64,000 nt of DNA from CBDAPI01 sp965248635 (GCA_965248635.1 OZ252114.1:2480001-2544000), one strand, 5' to 3'; shown: positions 55,382-64,000, counted from the stretch's first letter. Notes: generated by a model not told the origin, from the sequence alone. Numbers and translations: made by a program.

Positions 55382-56211
55382 GCGATGATGCAACTTCTGT
55401 AGGCAGCCTTGATGACTTAGTCGCAGTGGTGACCGGAGCGGCCCAGGGCCTGGGTTTAGGAATCGCCGAACAGCTCGCCCGCGATGGTGCCGCCGTGATG
55501 ATTGCCGACGTGCAACTTGAAAAGGCACGGACAGCGGCCGACCAGTTGCAGAAGCAAGGCTTGAAAGTGCAGGCGGCCCAGTGCGACATCACCGACAGTG
55601 CAGAGGTGACTGAGTTCTTTGATCAAGTGGTCAGCGAACACAGACGGTTGGACATTCTGGTCAACAACGCAGGTCTCGGTCAGACTGTAGCCCCGGTAGT
55701 CGAGTTGAGTGATCACGAGTGGGAGCGTGTGTTGAATGTCACTTTGACCGGGACGTTTTACTGCTGCCGTGCGGCCGGGCTAATCATGGAGCATCAGGAG
55801 TCGGGTTGCATCGTCAATATCGCCTCGGTTAACGGCCACAATCCAGCGGCACTGGTTGCGGCGTATAATGTGGCCAAGGCAGGCGTGATCAGTCTGACCA
55901 AGACGCTGGCCCTGGAGCTGGCGGCTTATGGGGTGAGGGTTAACGCTGTGAGCCCGGGTCCTGTTTATACCGACTTCAACAAGACGCTCATGGCTCAGCG
56001 CTGCCGAAGCCTGGACATCACCGAGGACCAGATGATTGAACGCATCCGCAACGCCATCCCGCTGGGGCGATGGGGAGAACCAGCCGACATTGCGCGGGCC
56101 GTTGCTTTTCTCTGTAGCCCGGCAGCTTCCTGGATCACCGGTGAGGTACTGAGAGTCAGCGGGGGTTTAGAAGGCGTGTCAGCCGTCCCACCGAAACGCT
56201 CTGGGAATTGA
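55378..56211 (+). CDS. SDR oxidoreductase
   Basis: A 277-residue classical short-chain dehydrogenase. TGAAQGLGLGIA is the cofactor motif; MIADV with Asp after the second strand indicates NAD. NNAG, the catalytic Ser of NIASVNGHN, YNVAK with Tyr and Lys, and SPGPVYTDF are all present. Translation is coupled to the aldolase. In sugar-acid pathways such enzymes oxidise a hydroxyl next to the carboxylate or reduce the aldehyde formed by the aldolase. The end WITGEVLRVSGGLEG is typical. Confidence 0.9.
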   Translation: MSDDATSVGSLDDLVAVVTGAAQGLGLGIAEQLARDGAAVMIADVQLEKARTAADQLQKQGLKVQAAQCDITDSAEVTEFFDQVVSEHRRLDILVNNAGLGQTVAPVVELSDHEWERVLNVTLTGTFYCCRAAGLIMEHQESGCIVNIASVNGHNPAALVAAYNVAKAGVISLTKTLALELAAYGVRVNAVSPGPVYTDFNKTLMAQRCRSLDITEDQMIERIRNAIPLGRWGEPADIARAVAFLCSPAASWITGEVLRVSGGLEGVSAVPPKRSGN

Positions 56212-56227
56212 GAAGCCCGTTCTTGCC

Positions 56228-57268
56228 ATGGGGCTCAGTCATCCTTTTCTCTCTAAGAATTATGCTTCTCACTCTCAGATGAAATTGTTGCAACCCATTC
56301 ATCAGGTAGGAATCTGCGGCATTGGCCAGATGGGGGCCGCCGCCGCCGTCTGCTTCAAGAGGGCAGGATACCGGGTTTTCCTCTGGGCCAGGAATCCGAA
56401 AAAGCTGGACTCGGTCGGACGGACCCTGCAGACGCTGGAAACGTGGATGGACACGAACGTGGGCCCGGAAGCCCATCCATCGGAACCCATCCGGCGGCTG
56501 GAGAGCCTGCAGACTCTGGACGAGAAAGCGGACCTGGTCATGGACTGCATTGCTGAAGATATGGAGCAGAAGACCCGGCTGCTTCGGCAGTTTCCTCATT
56601 GCAAAGCTCGAGGGGCTGTTTTTATAACCACCACCAGCGGGCTGAGCATCACCGAGATGGGCCGACTGAGCGGTTGCAGTCATCAGTTGGCCGGTACCCA
56701 CTTCTGGAACCCTCCGCATCTGATGCCGTTGGTGGAAGTCGTCCGTGGTGAAGACACACCGGATAGGGTCATCGAGCAGGTCTGCCGTCTCGTCAGGTCC
56801 CTGGGCAAGATCCCAGTCAAAGTCGAGCGGGATGTGCCGGGCTTCATCGGAAACCGTCTGCTCCACGCCCTGTGGCGCGAGGCGATCTACCTGGTCGAGA
56901 GAGGCATCGCCACACCCGAGGATGTAGACCTCGTGGCGCGGTTCACTTTTGGGCTCAGAATGCCCGCCATTGGTCCGCTGGAAAATATGGACCTGGTGGG
57001 GCTGGATCTTGTTGAAAGGATCCATGAATATCTGCTGGCCGACCTTGCGGATAACCGTGGTCCGTCTGAGTATCTGACGAAGAGCACAAGAGAGGGTCGC
57101 CTGGGCGTCAAGAGCGGAGAAGGATTCTACGACTGGCGGTCCCGAAACGCCGAGAAGGTGATTCAGAAGCGTGACATGCAGATCGTCCATCAGCTCAGTT
57201 TCCTTAACGAGCGTGAAAACAACCGACAGGACGGCCAGACCCAACCTGCAGAACGAAAAGGCCGATAA
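56228..57268 (+). CDS. 3-hydroxyacyl-CoA dehydrogenase family protein
   Basis: A 346-residue stand-alone dehydrogenase of the 3HCDH fold. The N-terminal Rossmann motif is VGICGIGQMGAAAAVCFKRAGY. ITTTSGLSITEM, GTHFWNPPHLMPLVEVVRGEDT and KVERDVPGFIGNRLLHALWREAIYLVERGIAT include the catalytic His and the Asn/Pro signature. There is no hydratase partner and no thiolase nearby. Stand-alone members include L-gulonate 3-dehydrogenase and carnitine dehydrogenase, so a hydroxy-acid substrate is as likely as an acyl-CoA. An internal ATG at 56279 is the alternative start. The stop TAA overlaps the next ATG by one base. Confidence 0.88.
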   Translation: MGLSHPFLSKNYASHSQMKLLQPIHQVGICGIGQMGAAAAVCFKRAGYRVFLWARNPKKLDSVGRTLQTLETWMDTNVGPEAHPSEPIRRLESLQTLDEKADLVMDCIAEDMEQKTRLLRQFPHCKARGAVFITTTSGLSITEMGRLSGCSHQLAGTHFWNPPHLMPLVEVVRGEDTPDRVIEQVCRLVRSLGKIPVKVERDVPGFIGNRLLHALWREAIYLVERGIATPEDVDLVARFTFGLRMPAIGPLENMDLVGLDLVERIHEYLLADLADNRGPSEYLTKSTREGRLGVKSGEGFYDWRSRNAEKVIQKRDMQIVHQLSFLNERENNRQDGQTQPAERKGR

Positions 57269-58644
57269 TGGCCGGTAGCGAACCTCTGCCTGACTTCGTT
57301 CTCTTTCTGGGGCACCTTCACCCCGTGATCCTGCATCTCCCGATCGGATTTCTCGTCGGCCTTTTCCTGATCGAAGTTTACGCCTTCCTGAAGTCTTCGC
57401 GAGAAGTAGAACTGGCCACCTGGATTCTCTTGACGCTGGGCAGCACCAGCGCCGCAGTGGCCGCCGCTCTGGGCATTCTTCTATCCTGGGGCGGAGGTTA
57501 TGACGAGGATATTATCTACTGGCACAAACGGTTTGGTGTGTCCGTTGGAGCCCTCTCCCTGGCAGCGGTCGGACTGAAACTGTGGTATCGGCGCAGCGGA
57601 GGAAAGACGCTCCTGTTGGGATATCGCACGTCCCTAGCAGTCTGCATTCTGGTCCTGATAGCAACCAGTCACAAAGGTGCGTCTCTCACTCATGGCTCGG
57701 ACTACCTGACTCGCTACATGCCACCCTGGCTTGGCGCGATCACAGGGCAGGAGAATCAACCGTTGAGTGCCACATTGAGCGAAGGCGTCTTTGATGGTGA
57801 GATTCTGCCCATGCTCGAGTCCCGCTGCTTTCAGTGCCATGGCCCGAGCAAACAGGAGAGCGGGCTCCGCCTGGACAGTCGGGAAGCGGCCCTGGCGGGA
57901 GGCGAAAGTGGCCGACCGGCCATCGTTCCAAATGATGCCCTGGCAGCCGAACTCGTCAGGCGAGTGACCCTGTCCAGCGAACACGACGACGTGATGCCGC
58001 CGGCGGGCAAGCCGAGGCTGACTCCAGTGGAGACTCTGGCCATCATCCACTGGATCAACCGGGGGGCCAGGTGGGGCAATGTTCTCGAAGAGATTGCAAG
58101 AGGTGTACCGCCTGCTTCTTGTGAAGAGCTGAAGATCCTGCGCAGTTTGGGTGCTTTGGCCATGCCCCTGGCCAAGAACAATTCGCTGCTTCAGGTGGAC
58201 TTCCGGCCTATGGGTGAGGAGGCGGGGGATGATCAACTGCTGAAACTGGCTCCTCTGGCGGATCAGGTTACATGGCTGAACCTGGCAGGCACCAACGTCG
58301 GCGATGCGGGCTTAAGGCACCTCTCGCAACTACAGAACCTGACCAGCCTCCACCTGGAAGAGACCAGGGTGGGCGATGTTGGTCTCGCACACCTAGAAAA
58401 CTTGGAGCACCTTGTATACTTGAATCTCTACGGCACCCACGTGAGTGATGTGGGGCTTGTACATCTGGAGCGGCTAAAGCGCCTGGAGGAACTCTACCTC
58501 TGGCGGACTCAGGTAAGCCAGGAAGGCGCCGGACGCCTGAAAGATGCCCTGCCGCGCGTGGTCGTCAACCTGGGTGGGCAGAGGGAACGGGAACTTCCGG
58601 CGGCGGAGCCGCAAAGAGAATTAGAACGACAAGAAAATGAATAG
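57268..58644 (+). CDS. membrane protein with heme-c PSCyt1 domain and leucine-rich repeats
   Basis: A 458-residue membrane-bound cytochrome-like protein. Four helices lie in residues 10-150 (HPVILHLPIGFLVGLFLIEVYAF, ATWILLTLGSTSAAVAAALGILL, FGVSVGALSLAAVGLKLWY, TSLAVCILVLIATSH), similar to the DUF2231 module. The PSCyt1 domain has CFQCHGPSKQESGLRLDSREAALAGG at about residue 190 and DVMPPAGKPRLT, whose Met may be the second heme ligand. Residues 310-440 form leucine-rich repeats (QVTWLNLAGTNVGDAGLRHLSQLQNLTSLHLEETRVGD). It overlaps the PSCyt/DUF1553 gene by 8 bp and probably carries electrons or binds partners for it. Confidence 0.87.
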   Translation: MAGSEPLPDFVLFLGHLHPVILHLPIGFLVGLFLIEVYAFLKSSREVELATWILLTLGSTSAAVAAALGILLSWGGGYDEDIIYWHKRFGVSVGALSLAAVGLKLWYRRSGGKTLLLGYRTSLAVCILVLIATSHKGASLTHGSDYLTRYMPPWLGAITGQENQPLSATLSEGVFDGEILPMLESRCFQCHGPSKQESGLRLDSREAALAGGESGRPAIVPNDALAAELVRRVTLSSEHDDVMPPAGKPRLTPVETLAIIHWINRGARWGNVLEEIARGVPPASCEELKILRSLGALAMPLAKNNSLLQVDFRPMGEEAGDDQLLKLAPLADQVTWLNLAGTNVGDAGLRHLSQLQNLTSLHLEETRVGDVGLAHLENLEHLVYLNLYGTHVSDVGLVHLERLKRLEELYLWRTQVSQEGAGRLKDALPRVVVNLGGQRERELPAAEPQRELERQENE

Positions 58645-61105
58645 ATCATCGAAATCCACGGGGTTGTTTCGAGGACCCTCTAAATGGCTCATCCTTGCGA
58701 CTATGGTTCCATTTCTTCTGAACCTGGTATTGATGGTGAGCTGCTCTGGCGTCGGCTGGCTGGATGATGTGCCCGAGAAGATTGCGTTTAATCAAGATGT
58801 CCGACCCATTTTTTCCAACACATGCTTTGCCTGCCACGGCCCGGACGAAAACAAGCGCGAGGCCAAGTTGCGCCTGGATATTAGAGAATCGGCCCTGACC
58901 GGAGGCGAAAGCGGCCAACCGGCCATTGTTCCGGGGGACATCACAAGCAGCGAGCTTGTTCGCCGCATCACGCACCGCGAGTCGGATAAGCGCATGCCGC
59001 CGCGCGAGTCGGGGCATCGCCTCACGAGTCGCCAAATTAAGATACTCAAGCGCTGGATCGAGCAGGGAGCCGAGTACCAGCCCCACTGGTCGCACATCAA
59101 ACCCAGCCGGCCCGAGCTCCCGATCGCAAAAGATGAAGGTTGGGTCAAGAATCCCGTCGACCGGTTCATCCTCGCTAATCTCGAGGGTCTGGGCTTGAAT
59201 CCGTCACCCCAGGGGGATCGCGTGACACTGATACGCCGTCTGAGCTTCGACCTGACAGGCTTGCCGGCAAAGCCCGAGCAGGTGGAAGCCTTTCTGAACG
59301 ACCACGGCGATCAGGGATATGAAAACCTGGTTGATCGACTGCTAGCCTCGCCACACTATGGTGAGCGAATGGCGATGCACTGGCTGGATCTGGTGCGCTA
59401 CGCCGATACGAACGGCTATCACACCGACGAATACCGCAGTATCTACCCCTACCGTGACTATGTCATCAAGGCCTTCAACGACAACAAGGGCTTCGATCAG
59501 TTTACGATCGAGCAGCTTGCCGGCGATCTTCTCGCAAATGCCACAGTCGATCAAAAGGTTGCCTCCGGCTACAACCGGCTGAACCAGATCACATGTGAGG
59601 GAGGAGTACAGGAGAAGGAATACCTGGCGAAGTACTTCGCTGACCGGGTGCGTACCACATCATCGGTTTGGCTGGGAATGACTATGGGATGTGCAGAATG
59701 CCACGATCACAAGTTTGATCCGATTACGCAGAAAGATTTCTATAGTTTTGGTGCCTTCAATGCCGACCTGGACGAGAAAGGCAAGTACGAGCACGGAAGT
59801 CAATGGGAACCAGCGTTGTTGTTGCCGAACGAGGAGCAGGCGGGGGAAATGAAGCAGATCGCAAACTCTCTTAGCCAACTCCGGAAGGCACTTGAGATGT
59901 CTACCGACAAGCGGAAGTTGGAGAGGCTTCGAGAGCAAACGACAGCGCTGAACGAAAGGAAAGAACAACTCCAGAAGAATACGCCCAGAACACTGGTATC
60001 GGTATCGGTCGAACCGCGTGTGATCCGCATACTGGGGCGAGGGGATTGGATGGATGAGTCGGGCGCGATGGTCACGCCGGCTGTGCCCGACTTCCTAGGG
60101 CAGTTGGATGTCGAGAAGCGAGGGGCCAACCGGTTGGATTTGGCCAGGTGGATGGTGTCGCGCGAGAACCCGCTGACCGCCCGCCTCTTTGTCAACCGCC
60201 TGTGGGCTTTGTTTTTCGGCACGGGCATTGCGGAGCCGCTGGATGACCTCGGCGCGCAGGGAGAAGCGCCCAGACATCCCGAGTTGCTGGATTGGCTGGC
60301 CGTGGAGTTCATGGAAAGTGGGTGGGACGTCAAGCATACGGTCAAGCTGCTCGTGATGTCTGCTACCTACCGTCAGTCTTCGGATGCCAACGAGGAGATG
60401 CGGGAAATTGATCCCGACAACCGCCTCCTTGCCCGCCAGTCGCGCTTTCGTCTTCCTGCCGAGATGGTGCGCGACAATGTGTTGGCGATCAGCGGCCTGC
60501 TCTCCGGCAAAATTGGTGGGCCCAGCGTCTGGCCTTATCAGCCCGAAGGCTACTGGGACAACGCCCTGTTAGCCCCGCACCTCCTGAAAGTCCTGCCACT
60601 TGACCCTCGCTCGGTGGTCTATACGGCGGACAAAGGAGAAAATCAGTACCGCCGCGGTCTGTATACATTCTGGAGACGCTCCTGCCTGCACCCGAGTCTG
60701 CTGGCCTTTGATGCGCCCACCCGGGAGGAGTGCACGGTGAAACGGACGGTCTCCAATACACCCTTGCAGGCACTCGTACTCCTGAACGACCCAACCTACA
60801 TCGAAGGGGCACGCGTCTTCGGCGAACGTATTCTCAAGGAGGGTGGCTCGAGCACCAGCGACCGAATGGGCTGGGCTTTCCGAAGAGCGCTTTCCCGTAA
60901 GCCAACCGCAGGGGAGCTACCCATATTGGTGGGCCTTTATGAAAAGCACCTGGACGAGTTCACCCGAGACAGTGAGTCTGTACAGCAGCTGATCAGCACG
61001 GGCCAGTGGCCGATTCCGAATGATCTTGATGCAGCGGAATTGGCAGCATGGACCTCCGTAGCTCGCGTTGTTCTGAATCTACACGAGACGATTACGAGAT
61101 TCTAA
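58637..61105 (+). CDS. PSCyt1/DUF1549/DUF1553 secreted cytochrome protein
   Basis: An 822-residue exported protein, like the one at 24416 but without the LamG domain. A signal or anchor (WLILATMVPFLLNLVLMVSCSG) may be a lipoprotein signal. The heme c motif CFACHGPDENKREAKLRLD is at about residue 60. DUF1549 shows VDRFILANLEGLGL, LSFDLTGLPA, MAMHWLDLVRYADTNGY and CAECHDHKFDPIT. A coiled-coil stretch (about 405-455) replaces the LamG insert. DUF1553 shows VNRLWALFFGTGIAEPLDDLGAQGE, SATYRQSSD and SNTPLQALVLLNDPTYIE. It is followed 15 bp later by DUF1501. Confidence 0.93.
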   Translation: MNRSSKSTGLFRGPSKWLILATMVPFLLNLVLMVSCSGVGWLDDVPEKIAFNQDVRPIFSNTCFACHGPDENKREAKLRLDIRESALTGGESGQPAIVPGDITSSELVRRITHRESDKRMPPRESGHRLTSRQIKILKRWIEQGAEYQPHWSHIKPSRPELPIAKDEGWVKNPVDRFILANLEGLGLNPSPQGDRVTLIRRLSFDLTGLPAKPEQVEAFLNDHGDQGYENLVDRLLASPHYGERMAMHWLDLVRYADTNGYHTDEYRSIYPYRDYVIKAFNDNKGFDQFTIEQLAGDLLANATVDQKVASGYNRLNQITCEGGVQEKEYLAKYFADRVRTTSSVWLGMTMGCAECHDHKFDPITQKDFYSFGAFNADLDEKGKYEHGSQWEPALLLPNEEQAGEMKQIANSLSQLRKALEMSTDKRKLERLREQTTALNERKEQLQKNTPRTLVSVSVEPRVIRILGRGDWMDESGAMVTPAVPDFLGQLDVEKRGANRLDLARWMVSRENPLTARLFVNRLWALFFGTGIAEPLDDLGAQGEAPRHPELLDWLAVEFMESGWDVKHTVKLLVMSATYRQSSDANEEMREIDPDNRLLARQSRFRLPAEMVRDNVLAISGLLSGKIGGPSVWPYQPEGYWDNALLAPHLLKVLPLDPRSVVYTADKGENQYRRGLYTFWRRSCLHPSLLAFDAPTREECTVKRTVSNTPLQALVLLNDPTYIEGARVFGERILKEGGSSTSDRMGWAFRRALSRKPTAGELPILVGLYEKHLDEFTRDSESVQQLISTGQWPIPNDLDAAELAAWTSVARVVLNLHETITRF

Positions 61106-61120
61106 GTACTAGGTGGGAGA

Positions 61121-62629
61121 ATGCCAACCATGGATCCTCTTTTCGATAGTTTAGAGAAGTCACGACTGCGGCAGACGCGACGAGAGTTCTTGGGGCGAGC
61201 ATCCACAGGCATTGGATCAACTGCTTTAGCTTCACTGCTGAACCCCCTGCTAACAGGTGCGTGCTCCCGCAAGGAGAGCGCGGCCGACAGGTCTCCAGGC
61301 CTGACAAGCGACGGAGAATGGCGCGGCGTCGTCAACCCGCCCCACATCATTCCACGCGCCAAGCGCATCATTTACCTGTACATGGCCGGTGGACCCTCCC
61401 ATCTGGAATCCTTCGACTACAAACCGGCACTGGCTGCGATGGATGGCAAGCCCATGCCCGAATCCTTCACGGAAGGCCAGCCGATCGCACAGCTTCAAGG
61501 TCAGGATTTGAGATGCCTGAGGCCGCTGTATCCCTTTGGAAAGTATGGTGAGTCAGGACAGGAGATTTGCACTCTCTTCCCACACACGGCTCGGATAGCC
61601 GACGACATTTGTATTATCCGGTCGATGCAGACAGAACAGATTAACCACGACCCGGCTCACACCTTTATGAACACGGGAACCTCGATCTCAGGCCGCCCCA
61701 GCATGGGCTCCTGGATTTTGTATGGCCTCGGCAGCGAAACCGACAACCTGCCGGGCTTTGTCGTGCTGGCATCGGAAGGCGGCGGCCAGGGGCAGCCGAT
61801 CTCTGCACGCCAATGGCACAGTGGGTTCCTGCCGAGCCGCTTTCAAGGCGTTCAGTTCCATTCAAAGGTCGATCCTGTACTGTACATCAGCCCTCCCGAC
61901 GGCGTCGGTATGAGCTCCCAGCGCGACGTCGTAGAGGCCGTGCAGTCACTCAATACGGTTCTTAGAGATTCGGTGGATGATCCGGAGATTGCGACGCGGA
62001 TCAGCCAATACGAAATGGCCTTTCGCATGCAGACCAGCGTGCCGGAGTTAATGGATCTCTCTGATGAGCCCGGCTATATCCTGGATATGTATGGCACGGA
62101 TGGTGCTGATGGCTCATTCGCGGCCAATTGCCTGTTGGCTCGACGGATGGCCGAGCGTGGCGTGCGTTTTATCCAACTTTACCACCGTGGATGGGACCAC
62201 CACAGCCGCATCAGCGAAGGTATGAAAGTGACCGCCGGGCTCGTGGATCAGGCCTCAGCCGCCCTGGTAATGGACTTGAAGCAACGCGGTATGCTTGCAG
62301 ACACACTGGTCATCTGGGGGGGAGAGTTCGGCCGAACTCCCATGGCCCAGCGTAGCGAAACATATCCTTCACAAGCTGGCCGCGATCACCACATCCGTGG
62401 GTTTTCCATCTGGGCGGCCGGGGGTGGGCTCCAGGGCGGTATCACCCATGGCAGTACCGACGAACTGGGCTACTACGCCGTCGAGGACCCGGTCCACGTT
62501 CATGACTTCCACGCTACAGTCATGCACCTGCTGGGCATTGATCACAAGCAGTTGATCTATCGGTTCCAGGGTCGTCGTTTCCGGCTCACTGATGTCCACG
62601 GTAATGTGGTGCACAGGATCCTGGCCTGA
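61121..62629 (+). CDS. DUF1501 protein with Tat-like signal
   Basis: A 502-residue partner of the PSCyt/DUF1553 protein. The signal RREFLGRASTGIGSTALASLL is nearly the same as in the 27635 protein. The same metal-site motifs occur (YLYMAGGPSHLESFDYKP, INHDPAHTFMNTG, RGVRFIQLYHRGWDHHSRI, VIWGGEFGRTPMAQ, GRDHHIRGFSIWAAGGGLQGG, VHVHDFHATVMHLLGIDH). It closes the long same-strand run from 52279 and is likely the last gene of the transcription unit. The next gene reads in the opposite direction. Confidence 0.92.
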   Translation: MPTMDPLFDSLEKSRLRQTRREFLGRASTGIGSTALASLLNPLLTGACSRKESAADRSPGLTSDGEWRGVVNPPHIIPRAKRIIYLYMAGGPSHLESFDYKPALAAMDGKPMPESFTEGQPIAQLQGQDLRCLRPLYPFGKYGESGQEICTLFPHTARIADDICIIRSMQTEQINHDPAHTFMNTGTSISGRPSMGSWILYGLGSETDNLPGFVVLASEGGGQGQPISARQWHSGFLPSRFQGVQFHSKVDPVLYISPPDGVGMSSQRDVVEAVQSLNTVLRDSVDDPEIATRISQYEMAFRMQTSVPELMDLSDEPGYILDMYGTDGADGSFAANCLLARRMAERGVRFIQLYHRGWDHHSRISEGMKVTAGLVDQASAALVMDLKQRGMLADTLVIWGGEFGRTPMAQRSETYPSQAGRDHHIRGFSIWAAGGGLQGGITHGSTDELGYYAVEDPVHVHDFHATVMHLLGIDHKQLIYRFQGRRFRLTDVHGNVVHRILA

Positions 62630-62639
62630 AAATCAAAGA

Positions 62640-63138
62640 TCAAGTGACCACCCAGGGTTTGCGATGCTTTCTACTCAGGTATTTGGTGGCCTCAGGGTCA
62701 TTCTTAATCTGCTCTTTGTCGGAATCCCAATGGATGGGGCGACCGGTCCAAAAAGCAATGTTGGCCAGATGGGTTGTGGTAGTGGAGTCATGTGCAATTT
62801 CAACGTCCGAGGCAGGCCTTTTGCGGCTCTTGACGCACTCAAGGAAATTCTGCACATGAGCCAGATGCTGCTCGGACTCCTGCCCGTGCACCCTCTCCGT
62901 CCTGCCGACCCAGACATCTCGCTGACTGCCCCACGGGTACAGCGACTTGCCTTGTTTGGCTGCCTCAAGCTGCCGTTTGTAAAGTGGATCGAGAGCTTCG
63001 AAAGTCCCGCGTGTTTCCGGCAGGACGTCGTAGCCTTCACGGTCTACAACCAGGGTCGCGTCCGTTCCATAAAATGCGATCCCAAAGGAACGGCCATTGA
63101 GGGGATTCGCGTTTAAAATTCGGTTCGAGTAAGTAAGC
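62640..63138 (-). pseudogene. Gfo/Idh/MocA oxidoreductase, 3' part, cut by IS21
   Basis: The C-terminal 165 residues of an oxidoreductase similar to the one at 47667: ILNANPLNGRSFGIAFYGTDATLVVDREGYDVLPE, HLAHVQNFLECVKSRKRPASDVEIAHDSTTTTHLANIAF. The frame is clean up to LTYSN and then enters the end of the IS21-type element. The Rossmann half must lie beyond the right edge of the window, on the far side of the element. Confidence 0.85.
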
Positions 63139-64000
63139 TGATTGGCGACAGGTAGAATTCCCCGCGACGACAAATAGAATTCCCCGCTTTTTCAGGGCTG
63201 ATCCTGACCATGAAGGCATGGTTAAGGATCAGCAAGTGCGGAGGTTAGTGAAGTTGCGAAAGAACGAGAAGACGCTAACGATGGCGGCGGCGAGAGCGGG
63301 GCTGTCGCGAAAGACGGCTCGGAAGTACCTGAAGTCGGGAAAGCTGCCGAGCCAGTGTCAGCCGGAGCGGTATTGGAGAACTCGATCGGATCCGTTCGAG
63401 TCGGTATGGCCGGAAGTGGAAGAGATCCTGAAGCGATCGCCGACGGTGGAGGCGACAGCGGTGTTCGAGTATTTGTGCCGTCAGCAGGAAGGGGCCTTCC
63501 AGCAAGGCCAGTTGAGAACACTGCAGCGGAGGATCAAGCAGTGGAAGGTAGAACACGGAGAAGCGAAGGAGGTGATGTTCCCGCAGAAGTATAGGCCGGG
63601 ACATCAAGCACAATCGGACTTTACCTTTATGGGGCGTCTGGGAGTGACGATCCAGGGTCAGCCGTTTCCCCATCTGCTGTACCACTTTGTGTTGGCCTAC
63701 TCGAACTGGGAAGCGACCACGCTGTGTTTCAGTGAGTCGTTTGAGAGCCTCAGCCTGGGGCTTCAGAACGCGTTGTGGGAGTTGGGGGCGCTGCCCGAGG
63801 AACACCGAACAGACCGGCTCTCGGCGGCAGTCAACAACCTGAAGCGGGAAGAGTTCACCGAGCGCTATCAAGGGTTGCTGAACCACTTCGGGATGCGCTC
63901 GAGTCGCACCCAGGCAGGCAAGGCACACGAGAACGGGGATGTGGAACAGGCCCATCACCGCTTGAAACGGGCCATCGAGCAGGAACTGCTGCTGCGGTGC
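63139..64000 (+). mobile_element. IS21-family element, left end, truncated by window
   Basis: The end begins at TG near 63139-63143. Two direct copies of TAGAATTCCCCGC lie at 63153 and 63174, the repeated transposase-binding sites typical of IS21 ends. The istA-like gene begins at 63218. The istB helper and the right end are outside the window. Confidence 0.85.
63218..64000 (+). CDS. istA: IS21-family transposase (IstA), partial
   Basis: The first 261 codons of an IstA-type DDE transposase, open to the window edge. An N-terminal helix-turn-helix reads LTMAAARAGLSRKTARKYL. The catalytic domain shows PGHQAQSDFTFMG (first Asp), LPEEHRTDRLSAAVNNL (second Asp) and ENGDVEQAHHRLKRAIEQ (Glu). The ATG at 63218 is followed by KDQQVRRLVKLRKNEKTLT. 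No lesion is visible. Full IstA proteins have about 400-520 residues, so roughly half is present. It works with an AAA+ helper, IstB, usually encoded directly downstream. Confidence 0.93.
   Translation, partial: MVKDQQVRRLVKLRKNEKTLTMAAARAGLSRKTARKYLKSGKLPSQCQPERYWRTRSDPFESVWPEVEEILKRSPTVEATAVFEYLCRQQEGAFQQGQLRTLQRRIKQWKVEHGEAKEVMFPQKYRPGHQAQSDFTFMGRLGVTIQGQPFPHLLYHFVLAYSNWEATTLCFSESFESLSLGLQNALWELGALPEEHRTDRLSAAVNNLKREEFTERYQGLLNHFGMRSSRTQAGKAHENGDVEQAHHRLKRAIEQELLLRC

Noticed and set aside
56156..57244. 362-codon minus-strand frame opposite the 3HCDH-like gene
   Set aside because: Antisense shadow; the plus-strand frame carries the cofactor and catalytic motifs.
1..64000. CRISPR array, prophage or replication origin
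   Set aside because: No regularly spaced repeats, no phage structural genes and no dnaA-box cluster were seen.

Overview
The window looks like a piece of a large, GC-rich, gene-duplicated bacterial genome of the Acidobacteriota type; Planctomycetota or a related sponge or sediment lineage is the main alternative. The clues are a GWxTD-domain secreted protein, CRTAC1 (FG-GAP plus ASPIC/UnbV) proteins next to TPR lipoprotein-like genes, two PSCyt1/DUF1549/DUF1553 plus DUF1501 modules, Tat-type Gfo/Idh/MocA oxidoreductases, an FGly sulfatase and a dense load of insertion elements. I saw no rRNA or tRNA gene, CRISPR array or replication origin.

Layout. 0-18 kb is mobile-element rich and decayed. 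Two near-identical 1652-bp IS1380-family copies lie here; one splits an amidohydrolase gene exactly in frame and the other sits just upstream of a zinc alcohol dehydrogenase. Also present are a Phd/VapC-like toxin-antitoxin pair, a frameshifted sulfatase, a group II intron lodged inside a small IS1380-like MITE, fragments of a sialidase and a sodium:solute symporter, an intact ComM/YifB ATPase, a transposase remnant, a broken cysteine-rich PLA2-like secreted gene and an intact calcineurin-like phosphoesterase. 17-24 kb holds a broken addiction module, several MITEs and repeats, a large DsbD-like/CRTAC1/thioredoxin gene interrupted only by an in-frame UGA, a short MscS channel and an SDR. 24-36 kb carries the first PSCyt/DUF1501 pair, an OmpA lipoprotein, a GSAM-like aminotransferase, a cyclase-family hydrolase and a hydroxyacid-oxoacid transhydrogenase homologue. 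36-38 kb is a LamG/isochorismatase/ThuA pseudogene. 38-45 kb is an AT-richer island of TPR proteins and a CRTAC1 protein. 45-57 kb is a catabolic region: a CehA/McbA-OmpA fusion, oxidoreductases, a GWxTD protein and then an apparent operon (TIM-barrel isomerase, Gfo/Idh, HpcH/HpaI aldolase, SDR, 3-hydroxyacyl-CoA dehydrogenase-like) running straight into the second PSCyt/DUF1501 set (57-62.6 kb). The window ends in an IS21-type element that cuts a Gfo/Idh gene.

The most interesting signals are three. First, the UGA at 19661-19663 sits between two redox domains of one continuous reading frame and is followed, 17 nt downstream, by a hairpin with a GGUC apical loop, the layout of a bacterial SECIS; this may be an undescribed selenoprotein family. 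Second, the group II intron is inserted inside one terminal inverted repeat of a 175-bp MITE, and the other repeat lets the exact splice junctions be read. Third, the 52-57 kb operon combines families in a way that suggests an uncharacterised sugar-acid or polyol pathway.

All family names come from reading motifs by eye, with no database search.
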